DNA of 64,000 bases from Corynebacterium sp. ES2730-CONJ (GTDB lineage: Bacteria; Actinomycetota; Actinomycetes; Mycobacteriales; Mycobacteriaceae): the NCBI RefSeq assembly GCF_024834055.1, contig NZ_JANUXZ010000001.1, positions 248,001-312,000 of the forward strand, read 5' to 3'. The notes under the pieces are model-generated. The model did no database searches. It saw only the letters and a list, made by a program, of their open reading frames with translations, and was not told where the DNA came from. Numbering within the stretch: position 1 is the first letter of the stretch; each line of letters opens with the position of its first letter. This document shows positions 34,517-44,452 of the stretch, piece by piece. A program made the translations under genes and the position numbers.

Positions 34517-35149
34517 CTAGTGTAGAGCAGTATCCACACGGATATTGATATGTGCAACATAGCGCGCTACTCCCAGGCTGGAGTCGACGTGAATGAGTTC
34601 AGATTTGAGGAATTCCTGTCGGTAGTTGGCCAGTTCTAACCATAGGTCGGGGTTTTCCACACCGGCCTCGAGAAGAAAATTGTACGAGATCCTTCGAAAA
34701 TTTCTTCCCTGGAGAAGATCGAGGCACCAGCGATCACTTGCGCTAGATTGCGGTAGCAGACTTAAAGGAGCGCGTTCGGTCATGCCGGCGCTTCCGTCGA
34801 GCATGAGGATAATGACCTCCCCATCGCAAAGGGGGCCTATAGACTCACTCGTGTGAGTGATGGAAGCCTCTTCGTATGGAAGTAGGTGTCGAGCGATAAT
34901 CTCTGGTAGATAGTGGCCTGAACTGACCCGATACGAGGTGGGTGCCCACGCCTGCAAGCTGCCGGTGTGACGAGTAAAGTCACGTCTACACTTGCGGTAC
35001 ACAATGCGAGTTGAGGCGGCCTTCCCTGTCACTAGCTCGGTGAGCTTTGCCCTCGCCCGCTGGTACAGTAAGGCTCCTTGCTCATCACCGCGACCGATCC
35101 CGGGGATAATGGCCGGAGAAGGCGGAATGAGAATCAAATCGCTTGCCAT
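34517..35149 (-). CDS. Extradiol dioxygenase-like domain protein (LigB-like), degenerate
   Basis: A 210-residue protein between miaA and the DUF349/miaB region, the position of the class III extradiol dioxygenase-like gene in other actinobacteria. Typical features are the opening LILIPPSPAIIPGIG and IILMLDGSAGMTERAPLSLLPQSS followed by NPDLWLELANYRQEFL. The conserved metal-binding His of true LigB enzymes after the first strand (usually PHPP) is replaced by PPSP, so catalysis as a dioxygenase is unlikely. Function is unknown. GAGGAAA serves as a Shine-Dalgarno. Confidence 0.7.
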   Translation of the reverse strand: MASDLILIPPSPAIIPGIGRGDEQGALLYQRARAKLTELVTGKAASTRIVYRKCRRDFTRHTGSLQAWAPTSYRVSSGHYLPEIIARHLLPYEEASITHTSESIGPLCDGEVIILMLDGSAGMTERAPLSLLPQSSASDRWCLDLLQGRNFRRISYNFLLEAGVENPDLWLELANYRQEFLKSELIHVDSSLGVARYVAHINIRVDTALH

Positions 35150-35405
35150 AGAGTTTCCTCGAGACTGATCGTTGAAATTTCTCCCACACCATTCTAGCGT
35201 GTCTGAGTGGCTAGATTCTCTACCCCCGCTTGGTTAGCTGGGGGATCATCAAGCAATGACATTCATTGGCTGCAGCGGTATGTTTATCACAGGAGCATTT
35301 TCATCTCTCCGCTCTGTGAAGTGGGAGATGCTCTCTCTAGTTGTTTCCCGTTGAGGCAGCCGCGTCGCGCGGCACGATCGCATGAAGTAAAGGATGGCAC
35401 CGACC

Positions 35406-36716
35406 ATGACCAGTATCCCTAAACCCGTACCCCGCCCTGGCACTCTTGCTGGTGCTAAGCCCGCCACGGTGGCACCAATAGTTACCGCTACACCGGTGAG
35501 CGATCCAACTCAGTGGGGTCGTGTAGAGGAAGACGGCAGCGCCTATGTCACCACCGCTCACGGGGATCGTCTTATTGGCTCATGGCAGGCTGGTACTCCT
35601 GCTGAGGGTCTCGCACATTATGGGGCGCGATACGATGATCTTGCAACTGAGGTCGCATACCTGGAAAACCGCCTCGTCAGTCACCCTAATGAGGCATCGC
35701 ATATCAAGACTAAGGCTAACGAACTTTTTGCCAGTCTCGCAGATGCTGCAGTTATCGGTGATCTTGCAGCCCTTGAAGATCGTCTGAAATCTACCATTGC
35801 AAATGCCGATGAAGTAGGACATAAGGCTAAGGAAGAAAAGGCACGGCGCCGCGAAGAGAATATCAAGCGCAAGGAGGCGCTCGCCCTGGAGGCGGAGGAT
35901 CTCGCGGAGAAGTCCACCGACTGGAAACAGGCGGGTGACCGGATTCGGGAAATCCTCGATGAGTGGAAGACCATTCGCGGCATCGATAGGAAGACTGATG
36001 ACGCTTTGTGGAAACGCTATTCCCGGGCCCGAGATTCTTTCAACCGGCGCCGGGGGGCTCACTTTGCCGAACTCGATCGAGGACGCGCTGCAGCTCGTCG
36101 TGTCAAAGAAGATCTTGTCGCTCGTGCAGAGGAATTAAAAGACTCGACGGATTGGGGCGAAACCGCCCGAGCTTTCCGCGATTTGATGAAAGAGTGGAAG
36201 TCTGCTGGGCGTGCACCTCGTGACGTTGACGATAAATTGTGGGAGGCTTTTAAGAGCGCCCAGGATCACTTTTTCGAGGCACGTAATGCCCAGGCCCATG
36301 AGCGTGATGTGGAATTTGAGCACAACGCCCAGGCTAAGCAGGAGCTTCTCGATCAGTATGATGCGCTGATCAACCCCGAGAATGGGCTGGATAAGGCTCG
36401 AGCTCACTTGCGAGAATTGCAGGAAAAGTGGGAAGCCATCGGATTTGTTCCTCGCGATAGGGTGCGCGAATTCGAGCAGAAGATCGGCAAGCTGGAAAAG
36501 CGCGTGACTCAGGCTGCCGATGAGCAGTGGCGGCGCACCGATCCCGCGGCGCAGGCGCGCGCCGCTCAATTTAGTGCCAAAGTTACGGAGCTTAATGCTC
36601 AAGCTACTGCTGCCGAAGAAAAAGGGCAGGCCAAAAAAGCTCAGTCACTGCGTGAGCAAGCTCAGCAGTGGCAGGAATGGGCAGATGCTGCGTTGAGCGC
36701 AGTTGAAAATCGCTAA
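35406..36716 (+). CDS. DUF349 coiled-coil protein
   Basis: About 436 residues. An Ala/Pro/Thr-rich N-terminus with WGRVEEDGSAYV is followed by several DUF349 repeats. Each has a WK-containing helix pair (TDWKQAGDRIREILDEWK, TDWGETARAFRDLMKEWK, LDKARAHLRELQEKWEAIG), so the protein is a long antiparallel helical rod or coiled coil. The actinobacterial member is Rv2731-like, and the homologues are implicated only loosely in stress or nucleoid processes. ATG 35406 is preceded by AAAGGA 11 bases upstream; an alternative ATG at 35394 overlaps that site. A strong bidirectional terminator follows. Confidence 0.88.
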   Translation: MTSIPKPVPRPGTLAGAKPATVAPIVTATPVSDPTQWGRVEEDGSAYVTTAHGDRLIGSWQAGTPAEGLAHYGARYDDLATEVAYLENRLVSHPNEASHIKTKANELFASLADAAVIGDLAALEDRLKSTIANADEVGHKAKEEKARRREENIKRKEALALEAEDLAEKSTDWKQAGDRIREILDEWKTIRGIDRKTDDALWKRYSRARDSFNRRRGAHFAELDRGRAAARRVKEDLVARAEELKDSTDWGETARAFRDLMKEWKSAGRAPRDVDDKLWEAFKSAQDHFFEARNAQAHERDVEFEHNAQAKQELLDQYDALINPENGLDKARAHLRELQEKWEAIGFVPRDRVREFEQKIGKLEKRVTQAADEQWRRTDPAAQARAAQFSAKVTELNAQATAAEEKGQAKKAQSLREQAQQWQEWADAALSAVENR

Positions 36717-36719
36717 ATA

Positions 36720-36753
36720 ATAAGCGGCCAAGATACCCATCTTGGCCGCTTAT
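36720..36753. terminator. Bidirectional terminator between the DUF349 and membrane protein genes
   Basis: Perfect 15-bp stem ATAAGCGGCCAAGAT / ATCTTGGCCGCTTAT with an ACCC loop, between the two convergent stops. Confidence 0.9.
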
Positions 36754-37398
36754 CTAATCGTCTACCGGTCTTATTTTTCGTTTGCGTGATGCTCGCTGTC
36801 GTCTGTCATCAATAAGCAGTGGATTCGGCTCTGGATTTACCCTCGCCTGGCGCTGGGCGTATCCCACTTCATCCAGGTTTTCTCGGGCAGCTCGCATCTG
36901 GGCGATCTCCTTTTGCCGATCTGTACGCTGCCACACAATCAGGCTCAGCACTACTACCGCAAAGATAACGGATCCGACCTCTAGATAAAATCCGGGACCT
37001 ATCCCTGGAGCCGCTCCTACTTCTTTATCCTGCAATCGCATCCACAAGGCGAAGACGGAACTAACAAGACCGACTCCGCTCAGCAGCCAGGCCACCCAGC
37101 CGAATATGGTGCGAGACGTCGTCAACAGAAGACCTCCCATGACGAGCACACCGAGGGCGGAGACAATAACAAATACCTGCTCCGCGATCCCGATGCGGAT
37201 TCCCTCCGATGGTGCGCGAAGGAAGAGTACCTGCCAACCACGCATATCACCCGCGTGCGGTATGAGCAGGCCCACCGCGAAGAATAATTGGGCAAGCCGG
37301 AGGTAGGGCCCATAGGGGCGGTAGGAGATGATGCGTGATGCCTCCCGCTCCTCAAGTGCTAATTGTGCTGGGCTAAGATTCTCTAGCTCTGCTGACAC
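36754..37398 (-). CDS. Four-span membrane protein (Rv2732c-like position)
   Basis: A 214-residue protein with four hydrophobic segments (LRLAQLFFAVGLLIP, VFVIVSALGVLVMGGLLL, WVAWLLSGVGLVSSVFAL, SVIFAVVVLSLIVW) and a basic Arg/Lys-rich C-terminal tail (RQRASRKRKIRPVDD). It is directly downstream of miaB, the same place as the transmembrane gene Rv2732c in M. tuberculosis (recalled, not checked). Function is unknown. The start is GTG 37398 with GGCGAGGAG before it. Confidence 0.7.
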   Translation of the reverse strand: MSAELENLSPAQLALEEREASRIISYRPYGPYLRLAQLFFAVGLLIPHAGDMRGWQVLFLRAPSEGIRIGIAEQVFVIVSALGVLVMGGLLLTTSRTIFGWVAWLLSGVGLVSSVFALWMRLQDKEVGAAPGIGPGFYLEVGSVIFAVVVLSLIVWQRTDRQKEIAQMRAARENLDEVGYAQRQARVNPEPNPLLIDDRRQRASRKRKIRPVDD

Positions 37399-37449
37399 CT
37401 ATTTCTCCTCGCCATCAACATATTGCTTGTTGCAGCATCATTCTACACC

Positions 37450-39000
37450 CTAACAACAGCCACCTTGTTCGTCCGGTACTCGAGCTGGCCGGCCGATGGG
37501 AGGCAGGCCCAGGCGCACGCCAACTGGCGGGGTAGTTGGTAGTTGTCCTTGCGCGCTCATATCACCGGCCTTTGTCGCACGGTAGGTCAATACCCCGTGG
37601 TCAGCTGTCACATAATAGGACTTCGCACCAGTGATTTCCACGGTGACTATATCGCCGGGGCGAATATCGATCGAAGAACCGTCAGCGTGCATTTGTGGTG
37701 CGAAGTGAACGAGTCGACCATCTCGAGCTCGTCCTGAGAGCCGGTGGGTGAGCTCATTTTTGCGTCCTGCTGCTTCTTGCACTAATAACTCGACTTGGCG
37801 GCCGATAAGCTTACAGTTTTCTTCGAAGCTGATCTGCTCTTGCAGTGCTATCAATCGTTCGTACCGCTCTTGCACAACGTCTTTGGGTATCTGGTTCTCA
37901 TACTCGGCTGCTGGAGTTCCAGGCCGCGGTGAGTATTGGAAGGTATAGGCAGAAGAGAAACGTGATTGTTCTACCACAGCAAGAGTTGCTTGGAAATCTT
38001 CCTCGGTTTCGCCTGGAAAGCCCACGATAATATCGGTAGTAATGGCAGCGTGTGGAATCTTGTGCCGCACTTCCTCCAAAATTTTGAGGAACTTCTTTGA
38101 CCGATAACTGCGACGCATCTCTTTGAGAACCTTGTCGGATCCCGATTGCAGAGGCATATGCAATTGGGGACAGATATTGGGTGTCTCAGCCATCGCATCG
38201 ATGACATCTGAGGTGAATTCAGCAGGGTGAGGCGAAGTAAAACGCAATCGCTCCAAACCGTCTATTGTCCCGCAGGCACGCAGCAGCTTGGAAAAAGCGA
38301 AACGATCGCGAGGTAAATCTGGATCCGCAAAGTGGACACCATAGGCATTAACATTCTGCCCGAGCAACGTCACCTCACTAACGCCTTGATCTACCAAGGC
38401 CTGTACCTCGCTGAGAATATCACCTGGGCGGCGGTCTGTTTCCTTGCCTCTGAGAGATGGAACGATGCAGAAGGTACAGGTATTATTACATCCCACCGAT
38501 ACCGATACCCAGCCCGCATAAGCCGACTCACGCTTGGCGGGGAGCACGGAGGGGAACTGTTCAAGCGCGTCAAGGATTTCTACCTGGGCCTTGTTGTTGT
38601 GCCGCGCCCGATCTAGAAGCGCCGGAAGTGATCCGATATTGTGGGTTCCGAATACTACGTCTACCCACGGAGCCTTTTTCAGCACCACATCTTTGTCTTT
38701 TTGTGCCAGGCAACCCCCCACCGCTATTTGCATATGTGGTCTTTGCTCTTTGAGTGCACGCAGATTGCCAAGAGTGCCATACAGTCGCATATCGGCATTT
38801 TCGCGAACTGCGCATGTATTAAAGACTATAAGGTCAGGGTCTCTTCCTTCGGCGACGTGCTGATATCCGGCTTCCTCAAGCAGGCCCGAAAGGCGCTCTG
38901 AGTCGTGGACATTCATCTGACAGCCAAAGGTGCGAACCTCGTAGCTAAGTGGAGACCGCGATGAATCGGTAAGGGCTGAAGGATTATTGGTGGCAGACAC
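37450..39000 (-). CDS. miaB: tRNA-2-methylthio-N6-dimethylallyladenosine synthase
   Basis: About 516 residues. An N-terminal UPF0004 domain ([16 protein letters not shown] with the first auxiliary-cluster cysteine), radical SAM core with CNNTCTFC (CxxxCxxC, binds the 4Fe-4S cluster), and C-terminal TRAM domain. It thiomethylates i6A37 made by MiaA. The C-terminus is extended by a Pro-rich tail ending GGCC. The open frame continues upstream to 39105, but that extension is unlike the family. GTG 39000 is chosen because TAGAAT sits 7 bases before it, indicating a leaderless transcript. Confidence 0.94.
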   Translation of the reverse strand: MSATNNPSALTDSSRSPLSYEVRTFGCQMNVHDSERLSGLLEEAGYQHVAEGRDPDLIVFNTCAVRENADMRLYGTLGNLRALKEQRPHMQIAVGGCLAQKDKDVVLKKAPWVDVVFGTHNIGSLPALLDRARHNNKAQVEILDALEQFPSVLPAKRESAYAGWVSVSVGCNNTCTFCIVPSLRGKETDRRPGDILSEVQALVDQGVSEVTLLGQNVNAYGVHFADPDLPRDRFAFSKLLRACGTIDGLERLRFTSPHPAEFTSDVIDAMAETPNICPQLHMPLQSGSDKVLKEMRRSYRSKKFLKILEEVRHKIPHAAITTDIIVGFPGETEEDFQATLAVVEQSRFSSAYTFQYSPRPGTPAAEYENQIPKDVVQERYERLIALQEQISFEENCKLIGRQVELLVQEAAGRKNELTHRLSGRARDGRLVHFAPQMHADGSSIDIRPGDIVTVEITGAKSYYVTADHGVLTYRATKAGDMSAQGQLPTTPPVGVRLGLPPIGRPARVPDEQGGCC

Positions 39001-39007
39001 TTGGGTG

Positions 39008-39013
39008 ATTCTA
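39008..39013 (-). promoter_or_regulatory. -10 box of a probable leaderless miaB promoter
   Basis: TAGAAT ends 7 bases before the GTG at 39000, and no Shine-Dalgarno is present. Confidence 0.5.
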
Positions 39014-39183
39014 GCGCTTGCCTTAATTTTTGACGAACTGCATCGAGAACTTTCGTTCTTAGAATTAATCAGACTACCCTGCCGTTTATACCTCACCCCC
39101 GCCACACGTGATCGTGCAGCACTTTTTCTACTTTTCCCACACCCGCCTTACTGCAGTGACATAAGCATCACCAGGCTAGAACT

Positions 39184-39963
39184 ATGACACAAAACACATA
39201 CGGGCATGGGAGCCCCTCCTCCGATCGGTTCCCTATTATCAGGCTCGATGGCGTCAACAAGTATTTCGATGACTTCCACGCTCTGAAAAATATCAACCTC
39301 GATATACCGCGCGGTCAAGTGGTCGTCGTCATTGGGCCATCGGGCTCGGGCAAGTCCACGCTGTGTCGCGCGATTAACAGACTAGAAACCATCGAACAAG
39401 GCACCATCTATATTGACGGTGAGCGTCTACCTGAAGAAGGAAAAGATCTCGCGCGGCTTCGCAGCGAGGTGGGCATGGTTTTCCAATCATTCAACCTTTT
39501 CCCTCATATGACCATCCGTGACAACGTCACGCTCGGCCCCATCAAGGTGCGGGGTATGCCTAAAAACACAGCTCAGGCCCTCGCCCTCGATTTGCTCGAC
39601 AGGGTTGGAATTGGAAATCAAGCGAAAAAGTATCCAGCTCAACTCTCAGGTGGCCAACAGCAGCGAGTTGCTATAGCCCGTGCTCTGGCAATGCAACCCA
39701 AGGTGATGCGATTCGACGAACCGACCTCTGCTTTAGACCCTGAAATGGTTAACGAAGTTCTCGACGTGATGACAGACCTTGCCCACGAAGGTATGACTAT
39801 GGTCTGCGTCACTCACGAAATGGGATTCGCACGCAAGGCTGCGCACCGAGTTCTTTTCATGGCCGACGGTGAAATCATCGAAGACAGCGATCCTCAGTCC
39901 TTCCTCGATAATCCGCAGCACGAGCGGTCTCAAGATTTCCTCGGCAAAATCCTATCCCATTAA
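39184..39963 (+). CDS. gluA: Glutamate-type amino acid ABC transporter ATPase
   Basis: A 259-residue polar amino acid ABC ATPase. Walker A GPSGSGKST, Q-loop VFQSFNLFPHM, signature LSGGQQQRVAIARAL, Walker B VMRFDEPTSALDPE (Arg replaces the usual hydrophobic residue just before FDEP), and H-loop VTHEMGF. It is closest in pattern to GluA/GlnQ. All catalytic motifs are intact. It is followed after 31 bases by gluB. The permease genes gluC and gluD downstream are disrupted, so this ATPase may have lost its membrane partners. Confidence 0.92.
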   Translation: MTQNTYGHGSPSSDRFPIIRLDGVNKYFDDFHALKNINLDIPRGQVVVVIGPSGSGKSTLCRAINRLETIEQGTIYIDGERLPEEGKDLARLRSEVGMVFQSFNLFPHMTIRDNVTLGPIKVRGMPKNTAQALALDLLDRVGIGNQAKKYPAQLSGGQQQRVAIARALAMQPKVMRFDEPTSALDPEMVNEVLDVMTDLAHEGMTMVCVTHEMGFARKAAHRVLFMADGEIIEDSDPQSFLDNPQHERSQDFLGKILSH

Positions 39964-39994
39964 ATCCCTTTACAAATCTCTAGGAGAACCACTT

Positions 39995-40876
39995 ATGAAA
40001 AACTCTCACTCCACCTCTATTGCTTCTATGACCACCCTCGCAATTGCCGGATTAGCTACCCTTACCAGCTGCGGTTCTACCGAGGAGTCTGGCGCAGGAC
40101 TAATCGCACATATTGAAGCAGGATCAGTCACAGTAGGAACTAAATTCGATCAACCTGGACTCGGCCTCAAAGAAGCCTCGGGGGAACTCACCGGACTTGA
40201 CGTTGATGTTGCCACCCATATCGTCAACCGAATCGCTGCCGATAACGGCTGGGAGGAGCCGGAAATAACATGGCGCGAGAGTCCTTCTTCGCAACGCGAA
40301 ACATTGATCCAAAACGGCGAAGTCGATCTCATCGCGGCCACCTATTCGATCAACAAATCGCGCACTGAAGCTGTCAACTTTGGTGGCCCCTACCTGCTTA
40401 CTCATCAGGCACTACTCGTGCGCTCAGATGATGACCAAATCACGAGGCTAGAAGATCTTGGTGCTGGCAAGATTTTATGTTCGGTATCGGGCTCCACCCC
40501 CGCCCAAAAGGTCAAGGACTCGCTTCCAGACGTGCAACTTCAAGAATATGACACCTACTCTTCATGCGTGGAGGCGCTGCGCCAGGGCAATGTCGATGCC
40601 ATGACCACCGACGCCACTATTCTCAATGGCTACGCAGCTCAGGATGAAGGCGCCTTCACAGTGATCGAGATGACTAAGGACGATATGCCTTTCACTGATG
40701 AACATTATGGCATTGGTCTGGCCAAGGATGATCAAGAGGCTACTGACGCTGTTAACAAGGCACTACAAGAAATGTACGACTCCGGTGATTTTGCAGCGCT
40801 CATCACCAAAAACCTCGGTAAAAATGCCACTGGTGTCTCCACTGACGTCCCAGGAGACCTTGCCTTTATTGGTTAG
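39995..40876 (+). CDS. gluB: Glutamate-binding lipoprotein of ABC transporter
   Basis: A 293-residue periplasmic-type binding protein (family 3, polar amino acids). The signal peptide ends in a lipobox LTSCGS with Cys26, so the mature protein is anchored as a lipoprotein. Two lobes follow (GLKEASGELTGLDVDVATHI, VDLIAATYSINKSRTEAVNFG, YGIGLAKDDQEATDAVNKAL). The open frame begins further upstream, inside gluA, but ATG 39995 has a TAGGAGA Shine-Dalgarno and a clean signal peptide. The gene looks intact and under no obvious decay, in contrast to gluC and gluD. Confidence 0.92.
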   Translation: MKNSHSTSIASMTTLAIAGLATLTSCGSTEESGAGLIAHIEAGSVTVGTKFDQPGLGLKEASGELTGLDVDVATHIVNRIAADNGWEEPEITWRESPSSQRETLIQNGEVDLIAATYSINKSRTEAVNFGGPYLLTHQALLVRSDDDQITRLEDLGAGKILCSVSGSTPAQKVKDSLPDVQLQEYDTYSSCVEALRQGNVDAMTTDATILNGYAAQDEGAFTVIEMTKDDMPFTDEHYGIGLAKDDQEATDAVNKALQEMYDSGDFAALITKNLGKNATGVSTDVPGDLAFIG

Positions 40877-40883
40877 ATCACTC

Positions 40884-40903
40884 AATCAGCCCAGCTGATT
40901 TTT
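40884..40903 (+). terminator. Hairpin between gluB and gluC
   Basis: AATCAGC / GCTGATT 7-bp stem with a CCA loop, followed by TTT, 7 bases after the gluB stop. It is probably a partial terminator that lowers permease expression relative to the binding protein. Confidence 0.6.
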
Positions 40904-40973
40904 GAGATGCTTTCCATCGAAGATGGCAGTTTTTGCCTCTTTATTGTAGAGGTAACTATTGAGAAGGAACTAT

Positions 40974-41659
40974 ATGGATGCACTATGGGCACAACTCGGG
41001 CCAGCTATCCTTCCGGCTTTTTGGATCACCATTAAACTGACTATCCTTTCTGCACTAGGGCGCTGGCCATCGGGACCATCCTGGTATCTATGCGGGTGTC
41101 CCCGATTGGGATCCTGCGCACGCTAGCCACCCTCTATATCAATACAATAAGAAATACTCCGCTCACCCTGGTCGTGCTGCTCTGTTCCTTCGGCCTCTAC
41201 CAAACCCTCTGATTGCAATTAGCCCAGCGCGACTCTACATCTTATCTCGTAGATAATAACTTCCGTCTCGCCGTGATTGGATTCACCATCTATACCTCTG
41301 CTTTCGTAGCAGAAAGCTTGCGGGCTGGGATTAATACCGTGGACTTCGGCCAGGCGGAAGCGGCGAGATCTTTGGGCCTTAATTTCCGGCAGACCTTCAT
41401 CGCTATAGTATTCCCCCAAGCATTCAGAGCCGCTGTTGTCCCTCTCGGCAATACCCTTATTGCCCTGACCAAAAACACTACCGTAGCTTCGGTTATAGGA
41501 GTAGCTGAGGCATCTCTTTTGATGAAAGAGGTTATTGAGAAGAATGCCAACCAACTGTGGATCATTTTCGGATGTTTTGCTCTTGGCTTCATGATTCTTA
41601 CGATCCCTATGGGGCTTATCGTAGGCCGCGTCTCGCAGAAAGTGGCGGTTAGTAAATAA
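40974..41659 (+). pseudogene. gluC: Glutamate ABC transporter permease GluC, disrupted by frameshift and stop
   Basis: From ATG 40974 (GAGAAGGA upstream) the frame encodes MDALWAQLGPAILPAFWITI, then runs into a stop at 41022+ after a shift. At about 41058-41063 (CTAGGGCGC) one base is missing relative to a frame that continues ALAIGTILVSMRVSPIGIL. In that second frame a TGA at 41210-41212 interrupts LYQTL-LQLAQ, where Gly is expected (GGA to TGA). The rest (EAARSLGLNFRQTFIAIVFPQAFR, the EAA loop) is open to the TAA at 41657. Two independent lesions indicate a pseudogene unless the assembly is wrong. Confidence 0.85.
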
Positions 41660-42596
41660 TGTCTACTCGTGCCACAGTTCTCTACGACACTCCGGGCGCC
41701 CGCGGCCGTCTCTTCAATCGCATCTACACCTTTGCTACCTTGGTTATGGCTCTCGCTATAGCTGGATGGATCTTCACCATCCTGGGAAGAGAGGGACAAC
41801 TCGAGGCCGATAAGTGGACCCCTTTTCTTCGTGCTAATACGTGGACGACCTACCTTCTTCCTGGTCTCCTGGGTACCCTGCAGTCGGCTTTTGCATCGGT
41901 CATCCTAGCTATCGCCATCGGAGTGCTCCTTGGGCTCGGAAGATTATCGCAATGGCGAATCATCTCTGTGTGTTGCGCTGCCTTCGTGGAGTTTTTTCGC
42001 GCAATTCCCGTCCTGCTTCTGATTATCTTCGCTTATCAGCTTCTCGCGGTATACAATATCGTGTTTCCTCGTTACCTAGCTTTCACAGCGGTCGTAATCG
42101 CCCTCACCTTGTACAACGGTTCGGTCATAGCCGAATTTTGCGCTCTGGTATGAAGAATTTACCCAGGGGTCAGTACGAGGCGGCGGCTCTCGGCCTCAGT
42201 CATGGACAAACGATGAGGTCAGTTATGCTCCCTCAGGCCATTGCCGCTATGTTGCCGGCGTTGATCGCTCAGGCGGTGATCGCTATTAAAGATTCGGCGC
42301 TAGGTTATCAGATTGGTTTCGTAGAGGTAGTCAGACAGGATATTCAATCATCGGCTTTCAACCGAAATTATCTAGCCTCACTTGTCGTGGTGGCAGCCAT
42401 TATGATTCTCATCAACTACACCCTCACCGTGTTCGCGGAAAGGGTGGAACGCCAATTGCGCGCCGGGCGCGCTCGGCGGAATATTTTCGCCACGGTCCCC
42501 TATCAACCCGATCCTGGAATCGATACCAAGGATTCCGTTATAGTTGATTGGCACGATCCAAACCACAAGGATCTGCGCGACCCTGGGCGATTTTAG
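41659..42596 (+). pseudogene. gluD: Glutamate ABC transporter permease GluD, frameshifted
   Basis: The gene starts in the TAATG overlap with gluC. The frame encodes several membrane spans and [19 protein letters not shown], then [10 protein letters not shown], and hits TGA at 42151 after CALV. In the -1 frame the protein continues at once with [21 protein letters not shown], the expected EAA loop, through to the TAG at 42594. One base is missing near 42140-42144 (the codon for Arg in a C-R-S-G sequence). The C-terminal tail is long and hydrophilic. As in gluC the product is split before or in the EAA loop. Confidence 0.85.
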
Positions 42597-42603
42597 AGTG
42601 CTT

Positions 42604-43203
42604 TTATAACTTACGCGCTGAGCTTAGTTCACTGATTCGCTCATCCAGCACTGATCGTCCGATGTTTAGGCTTAGAGAATCTGAGTACCCGCGCCGCGCT
42701 AATACGCCGACAATACGACGCAGAAATTTTTGGTAATCCTGGTAATCAGAGGGGGCTGTATGTACACTCCGAGCCTTTTTCTCAGCAAGAGCTAGAGCGG
42801 CGCGATACTCGTCGTTTTCGTCGATTTGAGCGAGTGCTTTTAGCCTGAGGTCCTTAACAATTCCTTTGTCGCGAAGCTCGTGGTCTAGGGCCTGTTTCGA
42901 CTTACCCCTCTTCTCATGACGCTGTCGCACCCACTCAAAAGCGAAACTCTCGTCATCGAGAAGGCGCGAAGAGCGAAAATCGTGAATGACTTCCTCGATA
43001 AGTGCTTCCGCGAACTCCATATCCATCAACCGCGATCGCAGTTCCGCTTCGGAGCGTGGCCGCTGATCGAGGAGCAACAAGGCGCGCCTGCGGATTTGCT
43101 GTTTAAGTTTGTCCTTTTCCTTGTCGAATAGGGAGCTGCCATCTCCGGCGTAATTGTTAAGAGCTTTCTTCAGTTCGGCGAGTGTTTGCGCGTGCGACGT
43201 CAT
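42604..43203 (-). CDS. recX: Regulatory protein RecX
   Basis: A 199-residue all-helical protein with three tandem three-helix RecX repeats (RRALLLLDQRPRSEAELRSRLMD, IEEVIHDFRSSRLLDDESFAFEWVRQR, SKQALDHELRDKGI). It modulates RecA filaments and coprotease activity. It lies 12 bases downstream of recA and is certainly cotranscribed with it under the LexA box at 44475. No Shine-Dalgarno is obvious, so translation probably depends on recA. Confidence 0.93.
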   Translation of the reverse strand: MTSHAQTLAELKKALNNYAGDGSSLFDKEKDKLKQQIRRRALLLLDQRPRSEAELRSRLMDMEFAEALIEEVIHDFRSSRLLDDESFAFEWVRQRHEKRGKSKQALDHELRDKGIVKDLRLKALAQIDENDEYRAALALAEKKARSVHTAPSDYQDYQKFLRRIVGVLARRGYSDSLSLNIGRSVLDERISELSSARKL

Positions 43204-43215
43204 TGTGGAAGTTTT

Positions 43216-44319
43216 TTAGTCCTCGTCATCAAAATCAACATTGGGCACGAGATCTACTGGCTCATCGCTGAGTTCATCGTCAGTATCGGCATACTCGCCC
43301 ACTTTAAGCTTTTGTAGGATTTTTTGCTCGATCTCATCAGCCAACTCTGGACTATTGCGGAGATTAATCCGCACTTTTTCCTTGCCCTGTCCCAGCTGAT
43401 CTCCCTCGTAAGTAAACCAGGAACCGGATTTTTTAATGATGCCGTTATCAACGCCCAGATCGATCAATGAAGATTCACGAGAAATACCCTCCCCGTACAT
43501 GATGTCGAATTCGGCAACCTTAAAGGGAGGCGAAACCTTATTCTTGACCACCTTCAACCGAGTCCGGTTACCAATGGCATCTTGGCCATCCTTCAGGGTT
43601 TGGATACGACGCACGTCACAGCGTACTGAAGCGTAGAATTTGAGCGCTTTTCCACCTGTAGTGGTCTCGGGAGAACCGAACATCACTCCAATTTTTTCTC
43701 GAAGCTGATTAATAAAAATCGCCGTAGTCCCTGAATTATAAAGAGCACTAGTCATTTTGCGCAGCGCCTGGCTCATCAAACGGGCTTGCAGTCCCACGTG
43801 AGAATCGCCCATCTCCCCCTCCACTTCAGCTTTTGGTGTCAAAGCAGCGACAGAGTCGATGACAATAATATCGATGGCACCGGAGCGCACTAGCATATCG
43901 GCAATCTCAAGTGCCTGCTCACCGTGATCTGGTTGCGAGACTAACAGCGCATCAGTATCAACACCGAGTTTACGCGCATATTCAGGATCTAAAGCATGCT
44001 CAGCGTCGATAAATGCCGCTATTCCGCCAGCCTTCTGCGCCTCTGCAATGGCGTGCAGAGCTACCGTGGTTTTACCGGAAGATTCTGGACCGTAAATCTC
44101 TACCACGCGCCCGCGGGGAAAACCACCGATACCAAGGGCGATATTGATTGCGGTATTGCCAGAGGATATCGCACTAATAGGTGGACGTTTCTCGTCACCC
44201 AGACGCATCACAGCACCTTTGCCAATCTCCTTTTCAATAAGAGCGAGCGCTGCATCTAGAGCTTTAGTCCGGTCGCTTCCAGCTGGCGCTTTAGATTTAG
44301 TGGTTTTCTTCGGAGCCAT
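43216..44319 (-). CDS. recA: Recombinase RecA
   Basis: A 367-residue protein. Walker [10 protein letters not shown], Walker [12 protein letters not shown]1 and L2 loops with the [14 protein letters not shown] motif and [12 protein letters not shown], and an acidic C-terminal tail. No intein interrupts it, unlike M. tuberculosis RecA. It catalyses strand exchange and activates LexA self-cleavage. ATG 44319 (MAPKKTTK) has AGAAAGAAG upstream and is preferred over an in-frame start at 44379. A LexA box lies 155 bases upstream. Confidence 0.98.
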   Translation of the reverse strand: MAPKKTTKSKAPAGSDRTKALDAALALIEKEIGKGAVMRLGDEKRPPISAISSGNTAINIALGIGGFPRGRVVEIYGPESSGKTTVALHAIAEAQKAGGIAAFIDAEHALDPEYARKLGVDTDALLVSQPDHGEQALEIADMLVRSGAIDIIVIDSVAALTPKAEVEGEMGDSHVGLQARLMSQALRKMTSALYNSGTTAIFINQLREKIGVMFGSPETTTGGKALKFYASVRCDVRRIQTLKDGQDAIGNRTRLKVVKNKVSPPFKVAEFDIMYGEGISRESSLIDLGVDNGIIKKSGSWFTYEGDQLGQGKEKVRINLRNSPELADEIEQKILQKLKVGEYADTDDELSDEPVDLVPNVDFDDED

Positions 44320-44452
44320 AGGGCATTCTTCTTTCTTGTCGGCAGTCTTAGGCGGGATGCTATAACGAACACTCCGCATTCATCTTCTATAAGACTGCTC
44401 TGTATTAGTTGCAGTTCCTTAACGATCTGTGTGTAATCATAATAAATGAGAT

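Noticed and set aside
36135..36602. Minus-strand 155-codon open frame inside the DUF349 gene
   Set aside because: It is an antisense shadow of the coiled-coil gene; no ribosome site or family resemblance.
41210..41212. TGA in gluC as a recoded codon (UGA read as Gly or Trp)
   Set aside because: TGA serves as an ordinary stop in intact genes of the window (for example dtd at 3929-3931, bioM and dapA), and gluC also has a frameshift, so decay is the simpler reading.
40974..42596. Programmed frameshifting as the explanation for gluC and gluD
   Set aside because: No slippery heptamer precedes either shift, and gluC additionally has an in-frame stop.
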